Of a DNA stretch of 64,000 bases, positions 12,425-25,222 are shown piece by piece (position 1 is the stretch's first letter; each line of letters opens with the position of its first letter). The notes below the pieces were generated by a model. The model did no database searches. It saw only the letters and a list, made by a program, of their open reading frames with translations, and was not told the origin of the DNA. Source of the stretch: Atherix ibis (lineage: Eukaryota > Arthropoda > Insecta > Diptera > Athericidae). Position numbers and translations under genes: made by a program. The stretch covers positions 76,619,622-76,683,621 of the forward strand of contig OY282606.1 in the NCBI GenBank assembly GCA_958298945.1. The letters are read 5' to 3'.

Positions 12425-13400
12425 AAATTACCTATATTTTACAATATAACTTCTAGAAGGGCGAGAACGCATCGCAGGCCTCTGAAAAAATTGTGGTGTT
12501 TATGGTGAAGTTGCTCTGGTTCGCTCGCTTTATAGAACGCGAATAGTTGGCTCGGTTTCGTTCCTAAAATTTTGATGTCGAGATGGCTCCGTTCTGGTCG
12601 GTCAATTACCGAAAAAAGTAATTAAGTTCTCGAAAAAAAATGAGCTAAGCCGGATTATCGGCAGTCATGATATATTGTAGTTTATAAATTAAGCATTTGC
12701 AAAAGCCTGGATTAAAACAAAACTTGATGTTTTGGTGCTTTAAAAATTGAATGTGAAAAACAAGATAGACTGACTTAACATCTGTCATACGCTGTTAAAG
12801 CGCAATGAAATCGAGCCATTTCTGAAGCAAATCATAATTAGCGATGAAAAATGGGTAAAATACGAGAGTATTCATCGAAAGATTAACGATCACAAACAAC
12901 ATAAAAGCCAGGATTGACGACCAATAAGGTTATGTTGTGGTTATCGTGTGACTGGGAGGTAATCATTTATTATTGACTATAACTTAGATACTGAACTGCC
13001 AGCAATTCTATAGAAAATTGACCAATAGAAAGGGTGTCATTTTCCACTACGATAACGCTTGACCATATGGTAAACTTCTTTGACGACTCGGCAAAATTCA
13101 CTCGAGCTTGCCTGGGAAGTTTTGATGCGTCCACCGTGTAGCCGAAACATAGCATGCTCAGACTACCTCTTGTTTTGATCTCTATAGATTTATCTTAATG
13201 AAACCAAGTTAGCTTCAAGAGAGGCCTCTCAAAACCACTTGATTTAGTTTTTCATCAAGAAGCCGCTGCAGTTCTATACTGATAAAATCATGGCTCTGCC
13301 CGAAAAATAGCGAAACATTGTTGATAATAATAGAGAATATTTGGTTTGAATGAATTGAAAAATGAACACGAACTTTTTCGACTAATCAATATAAAAAAGT
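12425..13400 (+). pseudogene. Mariner transposase relic, irritans-like (DD34D)
   Basis: The whole length of a mariner transposase can be followed, broken by many frameshifts and stops: the N-terminal region from about 12460 (GENASQASEKIV, CGVYGEVA), a linker block KNELSRIIGSHDI near 12640, then LLKRNEIEPFLKQIIISDEKW (12797-12855) with the first catalytic Asp kept in SDEKW, GLTTNKVMLWLSCDW, a decayed second catalytic block near 13050, then LAWEVLM, SDYLLF with the third Asp kept, KLASREASQNHL and a C-terminal IMALPEK...NNREYLV. The order and motifs fit the irritans (Himar-like) subfamily. Inverted repeats were not found. Confidence 0.82.
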
Positions 13401-13509
13401 TAAAATAGGATATCGGATGACTCCTTAGCATACCGTCAAAATAATTCATTGAATAATTTCTCAAGATCAATTGAGAAATATTCAGAAAGTACACTATTAT
13501 TGTGAAACT

Positions 13510-14160
13510 AGTTTATAAGGATTTACGCGAGAGCCAAATATAAATTTTTACCTATGCATTCCTGTTTATGTATTTAAAAAAAAAATATAAAGCAAATAAG
13601 TGTTTTTTTAAGACGATAATTTTTATTGTGTAATTTTTCCTGATCATGCAATCATGTTTATCAGCGTAATTTTTTTATTTTAACTTTTAGCAAATAAAGA
13701 GTGCAATTAATGAAGAGTGAAAATATCGAAATCGTTCATTTATGCTAAAAGTTGTTTTTTTTTGTAAAAGGATAACATAATTTACCGTAGAACATAAGAT
13801 TTGAAAAGAAATTTCCTAAATTAAAAAAACCAAAGTTTAAAAAATTTTTAATGAAGTAAGTGTCCGGTTGAGAACTTGTCAAATTGTTCTTTTTATTTAA
13901 GTTTTTTTTTTTTATAATTTAAATGAAAATAAAAATACATTTTCTAATAGATAACTGGTAGTAATTCCTGGTTTTTATTATAATTCCGTCGGCTGGTAGC
14001 TGCATAATTCCTAAATACTGAAAGCTATAGTAATCCTGAAAATGGTTTTCATATGGAAAACGAGACTGGATATGATAAGTCAAAATAGGTAAGCATAATA
14101 AGAATCAGAAACATGTTGAAGCAAATGGAATTGGGAATGGCAATATCAATGTTGAAGGAT
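13510..14160. other. Unassigned AT-rich stretch
   Basis: Poly-A/T-rich and without recognisable structure. Confidence 0.35.
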
Positions 14161-14162
14161 GA

Positions 14163-14268
14163 TAATAGTCTTGTTGCGGGAATGACGCTGGTGATAGTGA
14201 TGGTACTGACTGTGCCCATGCAAAGATGGTGATGATGATGGCGATGATGATGGCTATGATGATATCCA
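14163..14268. repeat. Imperfect (GAT)n microsatellite
   Basis: Runs of gatgatgatggc-like triplets interrupted by short unique pieces. The 114-codon minus-strand open frame over it is a product of the low complexity. Confidence 0.75.
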
Positions 14269-14269
14269 T

Positions 14270-17200
14270 TAAACTGATATCACCTGCTCCAATTAACTCC
14301 CAGCAGACAGTGGCATGCCATCGGCAGTGCCATGAACTGTCGAATGGATGGATGGACGGCGCTTGGCTAATTCCGCTGATATAAGAATGGTAAAAATTCC
14401 TTGCGATGATGGAATGTTGGAGTGTGTGTGTTCGGTATGTCTGCAGCAACTGCAGGTTGGATTATCACGTTGTTAAAAATGTCTGGTGTGGTGTTCAATG
14501 TTTACCTCAATCTGCTGGATAGAGTATATATACTTCTACCTTAAGCTACCAGCTGGGCAATTGATGATATAAAAAATTGCCCGCAACTTGACTAAAATAA
14601 CAACAACAGTAGCGATTGCACAAATAAAAAAATATTTATAAGGGAAAAATCCTCTAATGATTACTGCGCCACTTCAATTATGGACATTTTGTTGTGACGG
14701 TGTTAGAAGTAGTAAAAAAACTTATGTGCTGGTAGTGCAATGTAACTATTTCTCTATTTACTCCTAGTATTAGTGTGAAATTGTTGTTCCTCGATCGGCC
14801 CTACCTGTACTGCCTTATACGGGTAATTAATTCAGGAAAGTTTTATGCTAATTATTGCAGACTACAATAACAATAATTGTAGAAACAATGAACAAAAAAA
14901 ACAAGAAAAAATAAAATGATTACAACCAACTTAGCTTATCAGTTAGTCGTTTATTTTTATTTTTCTTTTTGTTTGGATTTTTTACCTTTTTTTATACAAT
15001 TTCTGCCCCTCCACTAAAGATACTAATAACAATAAGAAAAAAATATTGTTCGTACGCTCATAGAATAAAATCCCCAATAAAGACCATACATAAAAGCGTC
15101 CAAAATTGATTATAAAAAGAAGAAAAGACCAAAAGAATAATTGAAAATAAAACAATTTCAAATATAACAGCGGAAATAAACTAAAAATCGTAATACAAAA
15201 ACAGGAAACGGCTAAACAGGAAAAACTGTTGACAAGAAAATATTCCATGAATCGTTCAGAAATCAAAACTTCACCAAAGAAATGATCGCATTTTGACATT
15301 TTCAGATCATTTTAAATTCTGTATTGTATCTGCAAAAATGAAAAAAAAAAAGGGAAAAAGATCAAAATTGAAGACAAATTCCCGTGGGGCTACTAGTGTT
15401 CCACAGGATTCCCAAGTATCTGGTAGACAACAACCAAACACGATGTTAAATTTTGACTTGGGCGTAGACCTTTTTGGATGACAAAGTTTTTGGTTGATTT
15501 CGATAGGGACTGATTGCGATTATCAAATTGGATAATTTTAGAGGATATGAATGAAAAGTGAACAATTTTAAGGATAATGAAAAATTTAGATGATAGGTAA
15601 AAGTATAATTTTTATTTTATGCCTTAAATAAGATCTCGTTTTACAATCTGTGAGGATCACTAAAATTTTTCCAAACAAATTAAATTTTAGTCAATTTGTT
15701 GATAGATAGAATTGTACCTCAGATAGGTGCTAGAAAAATCCGTTAGAGGTCCAAAGTAGGAGCAGAGCAAACGATTTATCTAAACTAAGGAGCATAACAG
15801 GATCAGTTACAGTCGATTACTCGAATTAAGTATTTTCAACTACTCGTAACTTTATTGCTCAACCGATCCCTCATTGATTGGGATTCAAATGTGACCTTAC
15901 TTATATACATCTATGCATACATTTTTACAATCCATTAATTTGTATATTTTTTTTTGTTGGTTTGTTTTTTATTAAAATCTTGAGAATTGGTTGATTTTTA
16001 TTTTTACTTTCTGCTTGAGGATATTTTTGTCTTTCACAGTCTTGACGATTTTTAACATTTTTACCTGAAAGAATTATTTTCCAACATTTTTTGACCGTTT
16101 AAAACTGCTGTGCTGAAGCTGGTTGGAGCGTTCACAATTGTCAACGAAAATAGTAGCGCATCCGCTGATTGATCGACTCTTTTTGATTCGTTTTGATTCT
16201 TTGACGAGTTTGACTTCGTTTGTTCGAAAAGAATTTTGGTTTTGTTTTTGCTTTATTTTATTTTTCATATTTGATTTATGTGGATTTGGTTGATCTTCGC
16301 TAAACCGTTGGATTCATTTTACTTGTATTCAACTTGATTCCGTTGTCTGCATCTACAGATATTTTTGGGAAGACGTTTCAGTGCAACCCAGGTTTTTTCG
16401 CCATTTTAAGTTTTTTTTTTAGTATTATGTAAAACTTCACCAAAGAATCAGAAGCAAATGGCATTTCCAAAAGACGAAAACAAAAGACAATCGCTTGTTG
16501 TGGAATGGATTCAAGCAGAACTTTAGCGAACGACAACGATGATATATCAGAATATGGAATACTAACCGATTCGTATCAGAAAATGGGAGATTGTAAAGGC
16601 ATTGCATTGAATTGGATTGAATTTGATTCAACATCATTTTAGTATCACCTTCCTTACGCGGACAATGCCATTCTGTCATTCCATCATTTCGTCAAAAATC
16701 AATAAAATCATTTCAGATGCAGTCGATGTCCTTTAAAAATGATTTCATTAAAAAGCAGAATTCGCAACAAAAACAAAACCAAAAATAAAGAGGGTTTGTC
16801 TTAACAGAGATAAAAGAGTGCCCCGTTTCTGCGTTTGGAAGATGCTCTAATGATAACGGACTTGGATCTTGTCCACCCGTTTCCACTGTTACAGATGGAT
16901 ACAATGGATTTTATGAGTTCCAGTACATAGATTGTCAGTGATCTCACCATATGTGTAAGATGAGGAATTTTTGGTCTTATTTTCTAATCATTTTGTTTCG
17001 GGATTTTACTGATGGAAATTATTCCACAAAAATGGGAGTGCTCTTACATGGAACAAAAAAAATATCATACATTGTTTTATAATTTATAATTCTCTTATAG
17101 GATCCAGCAAAAATTTAAGAAGTCATCAATGTTTATATTTAATTTAATAAATTTAATGGAATTTCGATTATTTTAAAATTTTATTCTTAATTATTTGGTA

Positions 17201-18300
17201 TTATCAGTTGGTTTTTTCGCATATTGGAATCAGATTTTTTTTTTAATTTATTAAAAAATATAATTAGAATTTGGTATTTTAGATGCTTTTTTATAGAAGG
17301 TACTTTTTTTCTATTTCAGTAATCGACTAAAATAGGCAACAATAGTAACAAATTTGAAATTTCCTTCAATATTTAAGTACTTTAAATGGGAAGCTTTTTC
17401 TAAATTCGCCTTCTTACTAACAGATAGCATTGTTTGGTATTATTTATTTCTAGAATAGTTATCTTTTATTAAATCTATTTATTTGTTAAATAGAATTATC
17501 TTTTTAAATAGAGATAATACTGTGGCTATTTTACTAGGTGGATTTGAAGTCGAATAAAACGATCTAAATTGATTATTCTTTTGCTATCGTTCTAAAATGT
17601 CATTTTGTAAAAAAAAAACAGATTAGTTAATTAAAAAATACTTAACTTTTCCCCGGAATCGTAAAGCTTTCACATTGTCCCATGTTCATAAAAAATAATA
17701 TTTTCATCTTTGATAAGTCATGAGCATCACTTAAGATTCAGCATTAAATCTTCGTATTTTATTTGGAGCCTATATCATGAATACCAATTTATTATTATTA
17801 ATTATAAGTTGTTTATAAAGTTTTCATCCATAATTAAAAATGAGTTTTAATTTATTTTAAAATCTCGTGCCTATCAAATTGGTGTCATTTTTACTGTAGG
17901 CTATACTATATTCAAAAGTTTTAGAGAACAAACTATAACTATAATGTGTGATCAACAAAGTGCTACTGGATTGATAGAAAGAGCATATTGAGTGAGAGCA
18001 GTGTAAACTATGTAATATTGAAATAGCACAATTGTCATTATAGAAATTTTCTCTAAAAAAAGTTATTTCTGTATTTCTGTATCGAGTTTGAAATTTAACT
18101 AAAGTTTTTAAAAATTCCAAAATATATTTTATAAAAAAATGATTATTATTCTTCATTTCAAAAGCTCAAAAAAACAAGAGTGAATATAGTCTTATGGTCA
18201 GTCGCAGATCAAGTGAACTTACTCTTTATACTCAAAATATTAAATGAAAAAATTCTTTTGGCACATGGCTTATAATACTTTAAATGTTTACTTTCTTGCT
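14270..18300. other. Unassigned AT-rich stretch
   Basis: I see no transposon motif, RNA gene or convincing exon. Several open frames under 110 codons occur on both strands, none with recognisable motifs. Confidence 0.35.
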
Positions 18301-18304
18301 ATTG

Positions 18305-18405
18305 ATTTAAGTCTTGTTAATACTTATTCATGGTACCCAGGTGAATTTTCCAAATTCAAGTGACCATAGTGCTGAAATGCCATTTAATATTAACAAGACT
18401 TAAAT
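18305..18405. repeat. Inverted repeat, 18-bp arms
   Basis: Arms at 18305-18322 and 18388-18405 are exact reverse complements (atttaagtcttgttaata). The 65-base loop contains a shorter inner pairing atggt/accat. Could form a hairpin; no coding context. Confidence 0.75.
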
Positions 18406-18465
18406 TGTTCACCGAAATCCATTCGATTTATTATAAAAAAACAAACAATATATAAAATATGTTAA

Positions 18466-18756
18466 ATGAAACTATTTCTCTTATTTATAAAAATTTTCTT
18501 AAATAACCTATCTAAAAAGCTGCTCTACACGTATGATCTCAATTTCCAACATTTCTGCTCGATTGTGAGTGAATTTCTTTTATCTAAACAAGCGACAAGT
18601 GATAAACATAGTTTCTCAGTACAATTAACCAAATATTACCTACAGCACCTTACCGAGCAAGGTATTCGTATACCTACAGCAGACATTCCATACGGCGACT
18701 GGGTTTTGTTCAAATTTTTAAAACGTTCCATAATAGATGCCTTAGTCGTCTTTTGA
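18466..18756 (+). other. Open frame of 96 codons, unassigned
   Basis: The second half (KQATSDKHSFSV, TADIPYGDWVLFKF) has protein-like composition, but no family is recognised and no splice or promoter context supports it. Possibly a relic. Confidence 0.15.
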
Positions 18757-18759
18757 CAA

Positions 18760-20440
18760 ATCGTTCTCAATAGACTATGAGAGTACAAGAAATTATGTAT
18801 AGAATTTGGAAAATATCATATGTGAAAATAATAAATACACAAAAATGAGAAATTCTTCATAATCTTTATCTCAGTTTTTTTGTGTGTGATCCCCTGACTG
18901 TTGGGTGCCAATTCATTACTAGTTCTAAAGAGAGAATCTGTAGTGCGCATTTTAGACGAAGAATAATGTGATCTATAGAATGAATTGGTACGACTGGCGC
19001 CCCAAAAATACCATAGTTGGCACGTGATTGTATTAAAGTTCCATTAAAAAGCTATTCACGTCAACTTATTTACACAATTAAGACATTCAAGAGAGAAAGA
19101 TGCGACACTTGTCCTCTAATCAATGGTTTGCCCCTTGAAATGAAATCACGCTTCTTCTTATTCTTTCTTAAAAGAAAGGGAAATAAAAAAAAATGGCAGG
19201 GGCCGAAAACAGACTTATTAGGTGTTCCCAACAAAAATATATGGAATTTTAGTGTTATTTCGTATGGTGTCTTATCCTTTTTTAACACCATTTTAGGGTA
19301 ATGTCGTTGCGTGGCGGCAACATCCGTAGAAGTGTGTTACCGGGGGTAAGGTAATCACGCCACCATCAACATAGCTATAGTCTGCTGTCGGCGGTAACAT
19401 CAGCGGCGACAGTGGCAACCGCTGCGTCGACACAGCATTTATAACGCATTCTTTCGCTTCTTTTGGATTTTCGAATTTTTGTTAAAAATTCTGCTTTAGC
19501 ACCACCAGAAGAGATTTGTTTTTTAAAAATATTTTCGAAATTTTTGTCTTTTCGATCTCAGTTAATTTTCTTTTAAGCTTTTTACACCAAACAGATCCAA
19601 TTTTATTTCTTTCTTTTCAACATGAAGTAAAAGAAGGGCATTTCTATATATAGGCACACTCATTTACAAACATTATATAGACGTAAAATGGTAAAAAAGA
19701 AGAAGAGTAAACCAAATTTAAAGAAACTTGTAAGCTGAAGAGAAAAAAAGCCATTCGGCTAAGTTAGTTTCAGTCAAATTGTACCTGTCTTTTGTGAGGG
19801 GACCACCAGGTATGCAGTTCGGAAATAATAAAGTAACAGGAAAAGAAGACGACACACTCATTTAGAGCTCTTCTGTGCACCTTATACTTCGTCGGTGCAC
19901 ATACCTTTCACATATGGAACATTCATACTTGGAATGAGCCGAAATTTTACTAAATTTAATGTGAAATCCGATTGATGGGGGTCCCAATCTTCATTGTGGT
20001 CAAAGTCTCTATCTTTCAATTGACTGTGTAACCCCATTTTCAGCGGCTATTCACTCATCGATTGTTACTTCAATTGCCATTGCCAAGACATAAGAATTTA
20101 CTTTAAAAATGCATTTTTTCTAACCATCAAAATTAAATAAAATGAAGTGAAATAAGGGACTTCATTTTGTATTTTTTTTTTGTTTGTTTGTGATTATATA
20201 TTTGCTTTAAAAAAAGAACTTAAACTATGAAATGATAATTTATTTTCTGCACTTTGTATAAGAATTTACGATTCTTTGAGTGGGGATGCATGATCCCCGT
20301 TATTTATAGAATGACTAGATTTATAATTTTTTCAATCACAATGAAGGATGCAGATGTAAATTATTTCTAGCGATAATATCAAGTTCCAAATTAAAATCCC
20401 TTGTAAAAGAAATTAAAAATATCATTCATAGTCATCAGTT
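18760..20440. other. Unassigned; less AT-rich patch at 19310-19440
   Basis: The patch around 19310-19440 is rich in ggc/gcc triplets compared with its surroundings, yet all frames are interrupted. Nothing else is recognisable. Confidence 0.3.
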
Positions 20441-20445
20441 TGAAG

Positions 20446-20484
20446 GATATACCACCCCAGGAAGGATATCTGGGGTGGTATATC
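20446..20484. repeat. Perfect hairpin, 15-bp arms
   Basis: Arms gatataccaccccag (20446-20460) and ctggggtggtatatc (20470-20484) are exact reverse complements with a 9-base loop. The loop gaaggatat is also repeated directly at 20442-20450. Confidence 0.85.
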
Positions 20485-20536
20485 ACAAGGTAGAGTATTA
20501 GCATCAGTTCTATACGTGTATGTCCCTAATATAGTA

Positions 20537-21339
20537 CAAGGTGAGCCATTTTAGATGTATCCATCAGGCAATACTATAACTTTGAAAGTTTCTGTTTGAC
20601 AGCTGTCATACAACACGTTTATAAAATTTCAGTTTAAGTAGAATTTTGCCATGGAAATGTACTGCAATTGTTCAGCTGCTCATTCAAAATAACTTTTCAA
20701 TTGGGAAAACTCAACGTGCATGGAGAAAAAATTGATGAAGCGAGTTTCACTTTAAACAGAACTGTTGTCAAACAAAAAAAATAGTCAATCTACGGTACTG
20801 AAAATCCTCAAATTATTGAAAAGGTACCTTTTCACGTCTACGGGCGGTTCTTTTTTTAGGTGCTTTATCGTACTACAATATAATAATCGATTTTTTATGT
20901 CAACTATTCGTGAAAATGGTAAGGATCACTTCTGGTTTCAATAAATTGGCGCTCTACTCCAAACAGCTCGAAACACAATCGATTTTTGAAGCCATTGTTC
21001 TCCGGTTGTTTGATATAAATAAATAATGGACTCTGCGTTCGCGTGATTTGACGCCGCCGGACTTGTTGCTGTGAGGCTATTTGAAGTTAAAGATTTCCAT
21101 CGACAAGGGAAGCATCGCGGATAAATTTAAGGCTCTATCAGGAAAAAGCAGCCATATCGGTCGAAACACTTGGAAAAGTGATGGAAAGTGCCGAAAACTG
21201 GGCACATTATACACTTTCGAGCTCAGGGATCATTAAAAACTTTCCTGTAGCAGAATTATTTTTTACATAAATAGCAAAAAATATGTTTTTTTATTGATTT
21301 TCTAGAAACGAGTAAGTCTATCTAATATGGATCACCCTA
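20537..21339 (+). mobile_element. DD41D transposon, internally deleted, with both ends
   Basis: TA dinucleotides at 20535-20536 and 21340-21341 flank matching inverted ends (caaggtgagccattttagatg on the left; the complement of the right end reads tagggtgatccatattagat). At 803 bp it is shorter than the related copy at 32.4 kb, and the middle of the transposase is gone. Readable pieces are a start at 20651 (MEMYCN), IRENGKDHFWFQ followed by a stop and IGA where QQDGA is expected (second catalytic Asp lost), LTPPDLLL with the third Asp kept, and the C-terminal GYLKLK region. Non-autonomous and dead. It belongs to the same lineage as the copy at 32.4-33.6 kb. Confidence 0.87.
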
Positions 21340-21845
21340 TAGACGTACCATTATCGGAGGAGTTATTAATGCCAACGTTAAAAGATGATATCGTTATTCT
21401 TTCAATTGATAATACTATCGAAAAATCTACTAGTTAACTTCAGAGATTGAGCATGTGGATTCTTTGTGATTTCAGGGATGTCAAACTTAAATAAGAAGAA
21501 CATATTAAATAGATAATTGGAAGTTAAGGAAGAACTCTGAGTTTTCTATCAATTATAAACTGGTTCTATAAAATAAAGTACTGAAGCCATTATGTCAATC
21601 TCATAACTTGCTTATAATAAGAAAGTGCTGTAAATATTTCCGCAAACACGTCCAAGCTAACGACTGGATTTTATTATAGTAAATAGGATTTTTTTGCTGG
21701 ATAGGTTCCTAGAATACTAAGTTGTGATTTGCAAATGTATATTTAGTGGAAAACAATCCCACAGTCCTAGAATTATAATAGTAATATTCTTTTTGAAAAT
21801 TTCACTTTGAAATGGAATAAAAATAAAGGTTTCAGTTGTAAAATA

Positions 21846-22951
21846 CATGGTGGTCCATCTAGCGGTTGCATTTTGAACCACTATTTATTTGATGTACTTG
21901 AGTGTTAAATGTCATCACGAATTGACAGATTGTTAGTTGAAAGTCAGAATTTTACGAAATGGTAATCCATACGCTTGAAGAAAAATGGGATATATTGAGA
22001 ACTTACTTCCAAAGTGGTGAGTCTTCAACCCAAACTGTGAGAAATTAAAAAAAAATGAGCAAAGATCGAATGCCATCACGTCAACTTGTGGACAAATTCG
22101 TGAGGCGAGTTCGCGAAATTGGCCTGTTGGTTGCCAAAGCAACTCATTCCCGCTCTAATACAGTGCGTACGACCGAGAATATTGCCGCCGTTGCTGAAAA
22201 TGTCCGTGATCATCCATCAACATCAACTCGTCATCGTTCTCAGGAATTGAACATTTCTCGCAATTTTCTATTGAGAATTTTACACAAAGACCTCGGTATG
22301 AAAACTTACAAAGTTCAATTAGTCCAACAACTAAAGCCCCATGACCATCCGATGCGTTTTCGGTTTACCCAATGGGCTCAAGATCAATTGGCCGAAGATG
22401 AGCATTTTTACCGCAAAATCCACAACGAGTCACTGTTTGGTGCGGATTTTGGACTGGAGGCATCATTGGCCCGTTTTTCTTCGATTTTGGACTGGAGGCA
22501 TCATTGGTTTCAACAGGACGGGGCCACTTGCCACATAGCCAACGTTACAATCCAACTTTTAGGCACTGCTTTCGAAAACCGAATAATCAGCCGAAATTCT
22601 GATGTCAATTGGCCGCCTCGGAGCTGTGATTTGAGCTCGTTGGATTATTTTCTGTGAGGAGCCGTTAAGGATAAATGTTACGCAAGCCATCCAGAGACAA
22701 TTGAGGCCTTGAAACACGAAATCAAAGTTGCGATTGAAGAGATACAGGCCCAGAAAATCGAAAATGTACTGAAAAATTGGGTCGAGCGAATGGGGTACTG
22801 TAAGGCCAGCCGTGGCAGTCATTTAAATGAAGTGTTTTATTCTTAAATTTCAAGGTTCAATCTTTCCAATTAAACCAAAAATTTGAAAAAATATGCACTA
22901 GTTTTTTTTAAATTTTATTTTTAAAATGCAGCTTTTAAATGGTTCACCCTG
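21846..22951 (+). mobile_element. DD41D transposon with TIRs and TA flanks, defective
   Basis: TA at 21844-21845 and 22952-22953 bracket ends that match when inverted: left catggtggtccatctag with tgcatttt, right cagggtgaaccatttaa with tgcatttt. The transposase starts at 21959 (MVIHTLEEKWDILRTYFQSG), hits a stop at 22046 through a frame change, and continues in another frame from 22055 as a 200-codon open frame (MPSRQLVDKFVRRVREIG, STRHRSQELNISR, LGMKTYKVQLVQQL, MRFRFTQWAQDQLAEDEHF). The first catalytic block is deleted. The second (WFQQDGATCH, Asp codon 22517) and third (SSLDYFL, Asp codon 22643) are kept with exactly 41 residues between them, which defines the DD41D class. The C-terminal part continues past a stop to SRGSHLNEV at about 22830. 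Confidence 0.9.
22447..22507 (+). repeat. 25-bp direct duplication at a deletion junction
   Basis: gattttggactggaggcatc plus attgg occurs exactly at 22445-22469 and 22483-22507, separated by 13 bases. In the normal protein the block encodes WCGFWTGGIIGPFFF once; here the first copy is in a different frame from the flanking open frame. It marks a compound rearrangement in the DD41D copy. Confidence 0.85.
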
Positions 22952-22959
22952 TATATCTA

Positions 22960-24090
22960 AGCTGTCTAAGCACAATATTTAAGAATATTAGATCATTTAC
23001 GATTGATTCCGTATATAAACTATAAGAATATAATTTTTACTATTGCATGTTCCCCTTTATTATGATCGTAATCCTAAATTCTATAGCTTAAACTTTAAGT
23101 TTACATCAACAATCTTTACAATAATTAAATTTATTTCGAATAAATCGATTCCAAAACTTAAGCTAAACCTAATCAATATGCGTAGCCATAATTCGAGATC
23201 TCCTATGTTCTGTCATTCTAGTAACTGCAAAGAAAAATAATTTAGTAACGAAAAATCGATCCCACCATTTGAATAAACAAAGTGATTTATTTTTCTGTAA
23301 TAAATAAACGATTTTCCTGTGATTTTTGGAAGCATTAAAGACACAAAAATAGAGCTTGTTAAAAGTGTACTTGATCAGATATACTAAAAGCTGTCAAAAG
23401 TTAATTAAATTATTCTGTTTGCAATTCCACTAAGATTGTTGATTGATGCAAAAGGCTTTTTCGATAGCTACGCATATTTCTCATAATAATGCCCCGATTT
23501 TCCTGATCTAACCATTAGATATTTTAAGAGTCTTTATCAGAAATTTGGTTAATTTTTAGGCTTGGTAAAACTTTTGATTGATGATAATAAATACTTCTCA
23601 TTATAAATTGAAGCTGTTTAAGCGAAAATAAAAATTAAGATCATATTCAGTCCCAATTCTTATTGGATCATTTTAAAATACATTGCATTCAAGAAATATC
23701 AATCATTTTGATTCTCAACTCATAAAAATATATTCATACCATATAGTAAATTCTTCAAATACACAACACCAGTTCATAATACTTAATTTACGAATAAATG
23801 GTAAAAAAAAAAATTTTTTTTCATAATCAAAATGTTTGAAAATCTTTTATTTAAAGATAAACAACAAAAGATAAAAACAATAACGTAGCCTCCTCATTAT
23901 CTGATAATTTTTAGATATAATTTTTCAACCGGAAATTAATAATAAAAACTTCTCTCTACTTAAAATGAATTCTTTATTGTTTGTGTCTGTAGTTTGACAT
24001 TGAAAAACCATAACGTACTTGCTGTTCACAAATTTGCAGACAAAAATCTACCCACCAAACTCTTCATGTTCTGTAAAATGAAACACTAAA
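22960..24090. other. Unassigned AT-rich stretch
   Basis: Nothing recognisable. Confidence 0.35.
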
Positions 24091-24096
24091 ACATAC

Positions 24097-24357
24097 TTAT
24101 AAGTTTAAAGTGGGCTCCAATGACTTGGCGTGACAAGTCCTCAAATATGATGAGGAATTTCGAACGGGAGAGATTCCATACATTTGACGTGCACCTCTCG
24201 CCAACGTTTTGGCAAGACGAAACATTCTCTTCGTTCGTATTACTGCCCGTTTTGCGTTAAAGCAATTTGAAGAGAATGACAAGCCCAAGCCTTTAAAAAT
24301 ATCTGAATAATTACACGTTCCAACTGGCAAGGTATGTGTTTCTTTTTTGGGTGTCAT
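24097..24357 (-). other. Open frame of 86 codons, unassigned
   Basis: Minus-strand frame with a basic central part (RTKRMFRLAKTLARGARQMY). Composition is protein-like, but no family, splice sites or neighbours support a function. Confidence 0.15.
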
Positions 24358-24359
24358 TA

Positions 24360-25215
24360 AGACAATCCCTGGAATTTTTCCAGAACTGGCATATGGGAAA
24401 GAGTACGTTGTCGATACGAAAATAACGTCTACAACCTAGGCTATATAGTTCCAAATACGATAAGTTTCCGTCGATGTCGTAGCTGTGCGAATACGAAGGC
24501 GAACGGAATGAAGATTACCTGATTTTGTATGGAAACAATTCGAAAACAATTACGATCGCTAACAATAATCACAAGATTATGGATCACACCACCAAGAAAA
24601 GAGGAAAAAATTAAAGAGATTTTGGGGTACTCCAGGTGGAAGTGAAACGCGATCTTGTACCTCGATCGTGTGTCAGCACCTAAAATACTCGTACATAAGT
24701 CAGACCCCTAAACCCGAATCTTCGCCTTAAATTGGTAAATTGAACTGGAAAAGAATGAATTGCAAACGCGAACAATAGCAGCAAAATGTGTCATTACGAC
24801 TAAGACTTGAAGTTAGACAATGCGTCGTAGGCGGCTAAATTGAAATATTGCGCGTACACTTAATTCCTGACATTGACGTCTAATTCATTTATTCATTCCA
24901 GATGAATTGATGTAATTAAAAGCATTTATACTTTTCAGTTTTGCATATTTCATCGCCTGTTAGTCAATCATGTTTGCTAGAAATTGATTTTTTTTTATAT
25001 TCATTTGGGTTTTTTTTATCCAAAAAAAAAACGGAAATTCATTAAGATAGCTGGTAGTTATTGACAAATAAAAAAATATTTTTATTAAGTACACAGTTTA
25101 GATTTGAAACTATCAAAACTTTTGATTAGGTAATTCGAGAATATGTCGACATAATTCGTTAAGATTTAAAATATCTCAAATAACCTAATTACCTCTAAAA
25201 TAGAGGTTATGAATA
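24360..25215. other. Unassigned
   Basis: No recognised gene or element. Confidence 0.3.
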
Positions 25216-25222
25216 AGATATA

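Noticed and set aside
14105..14449. 114-codon minus-strand open frame with Ile repeats
   Set aside because: Translation of the GAT/ATC microsatellite.
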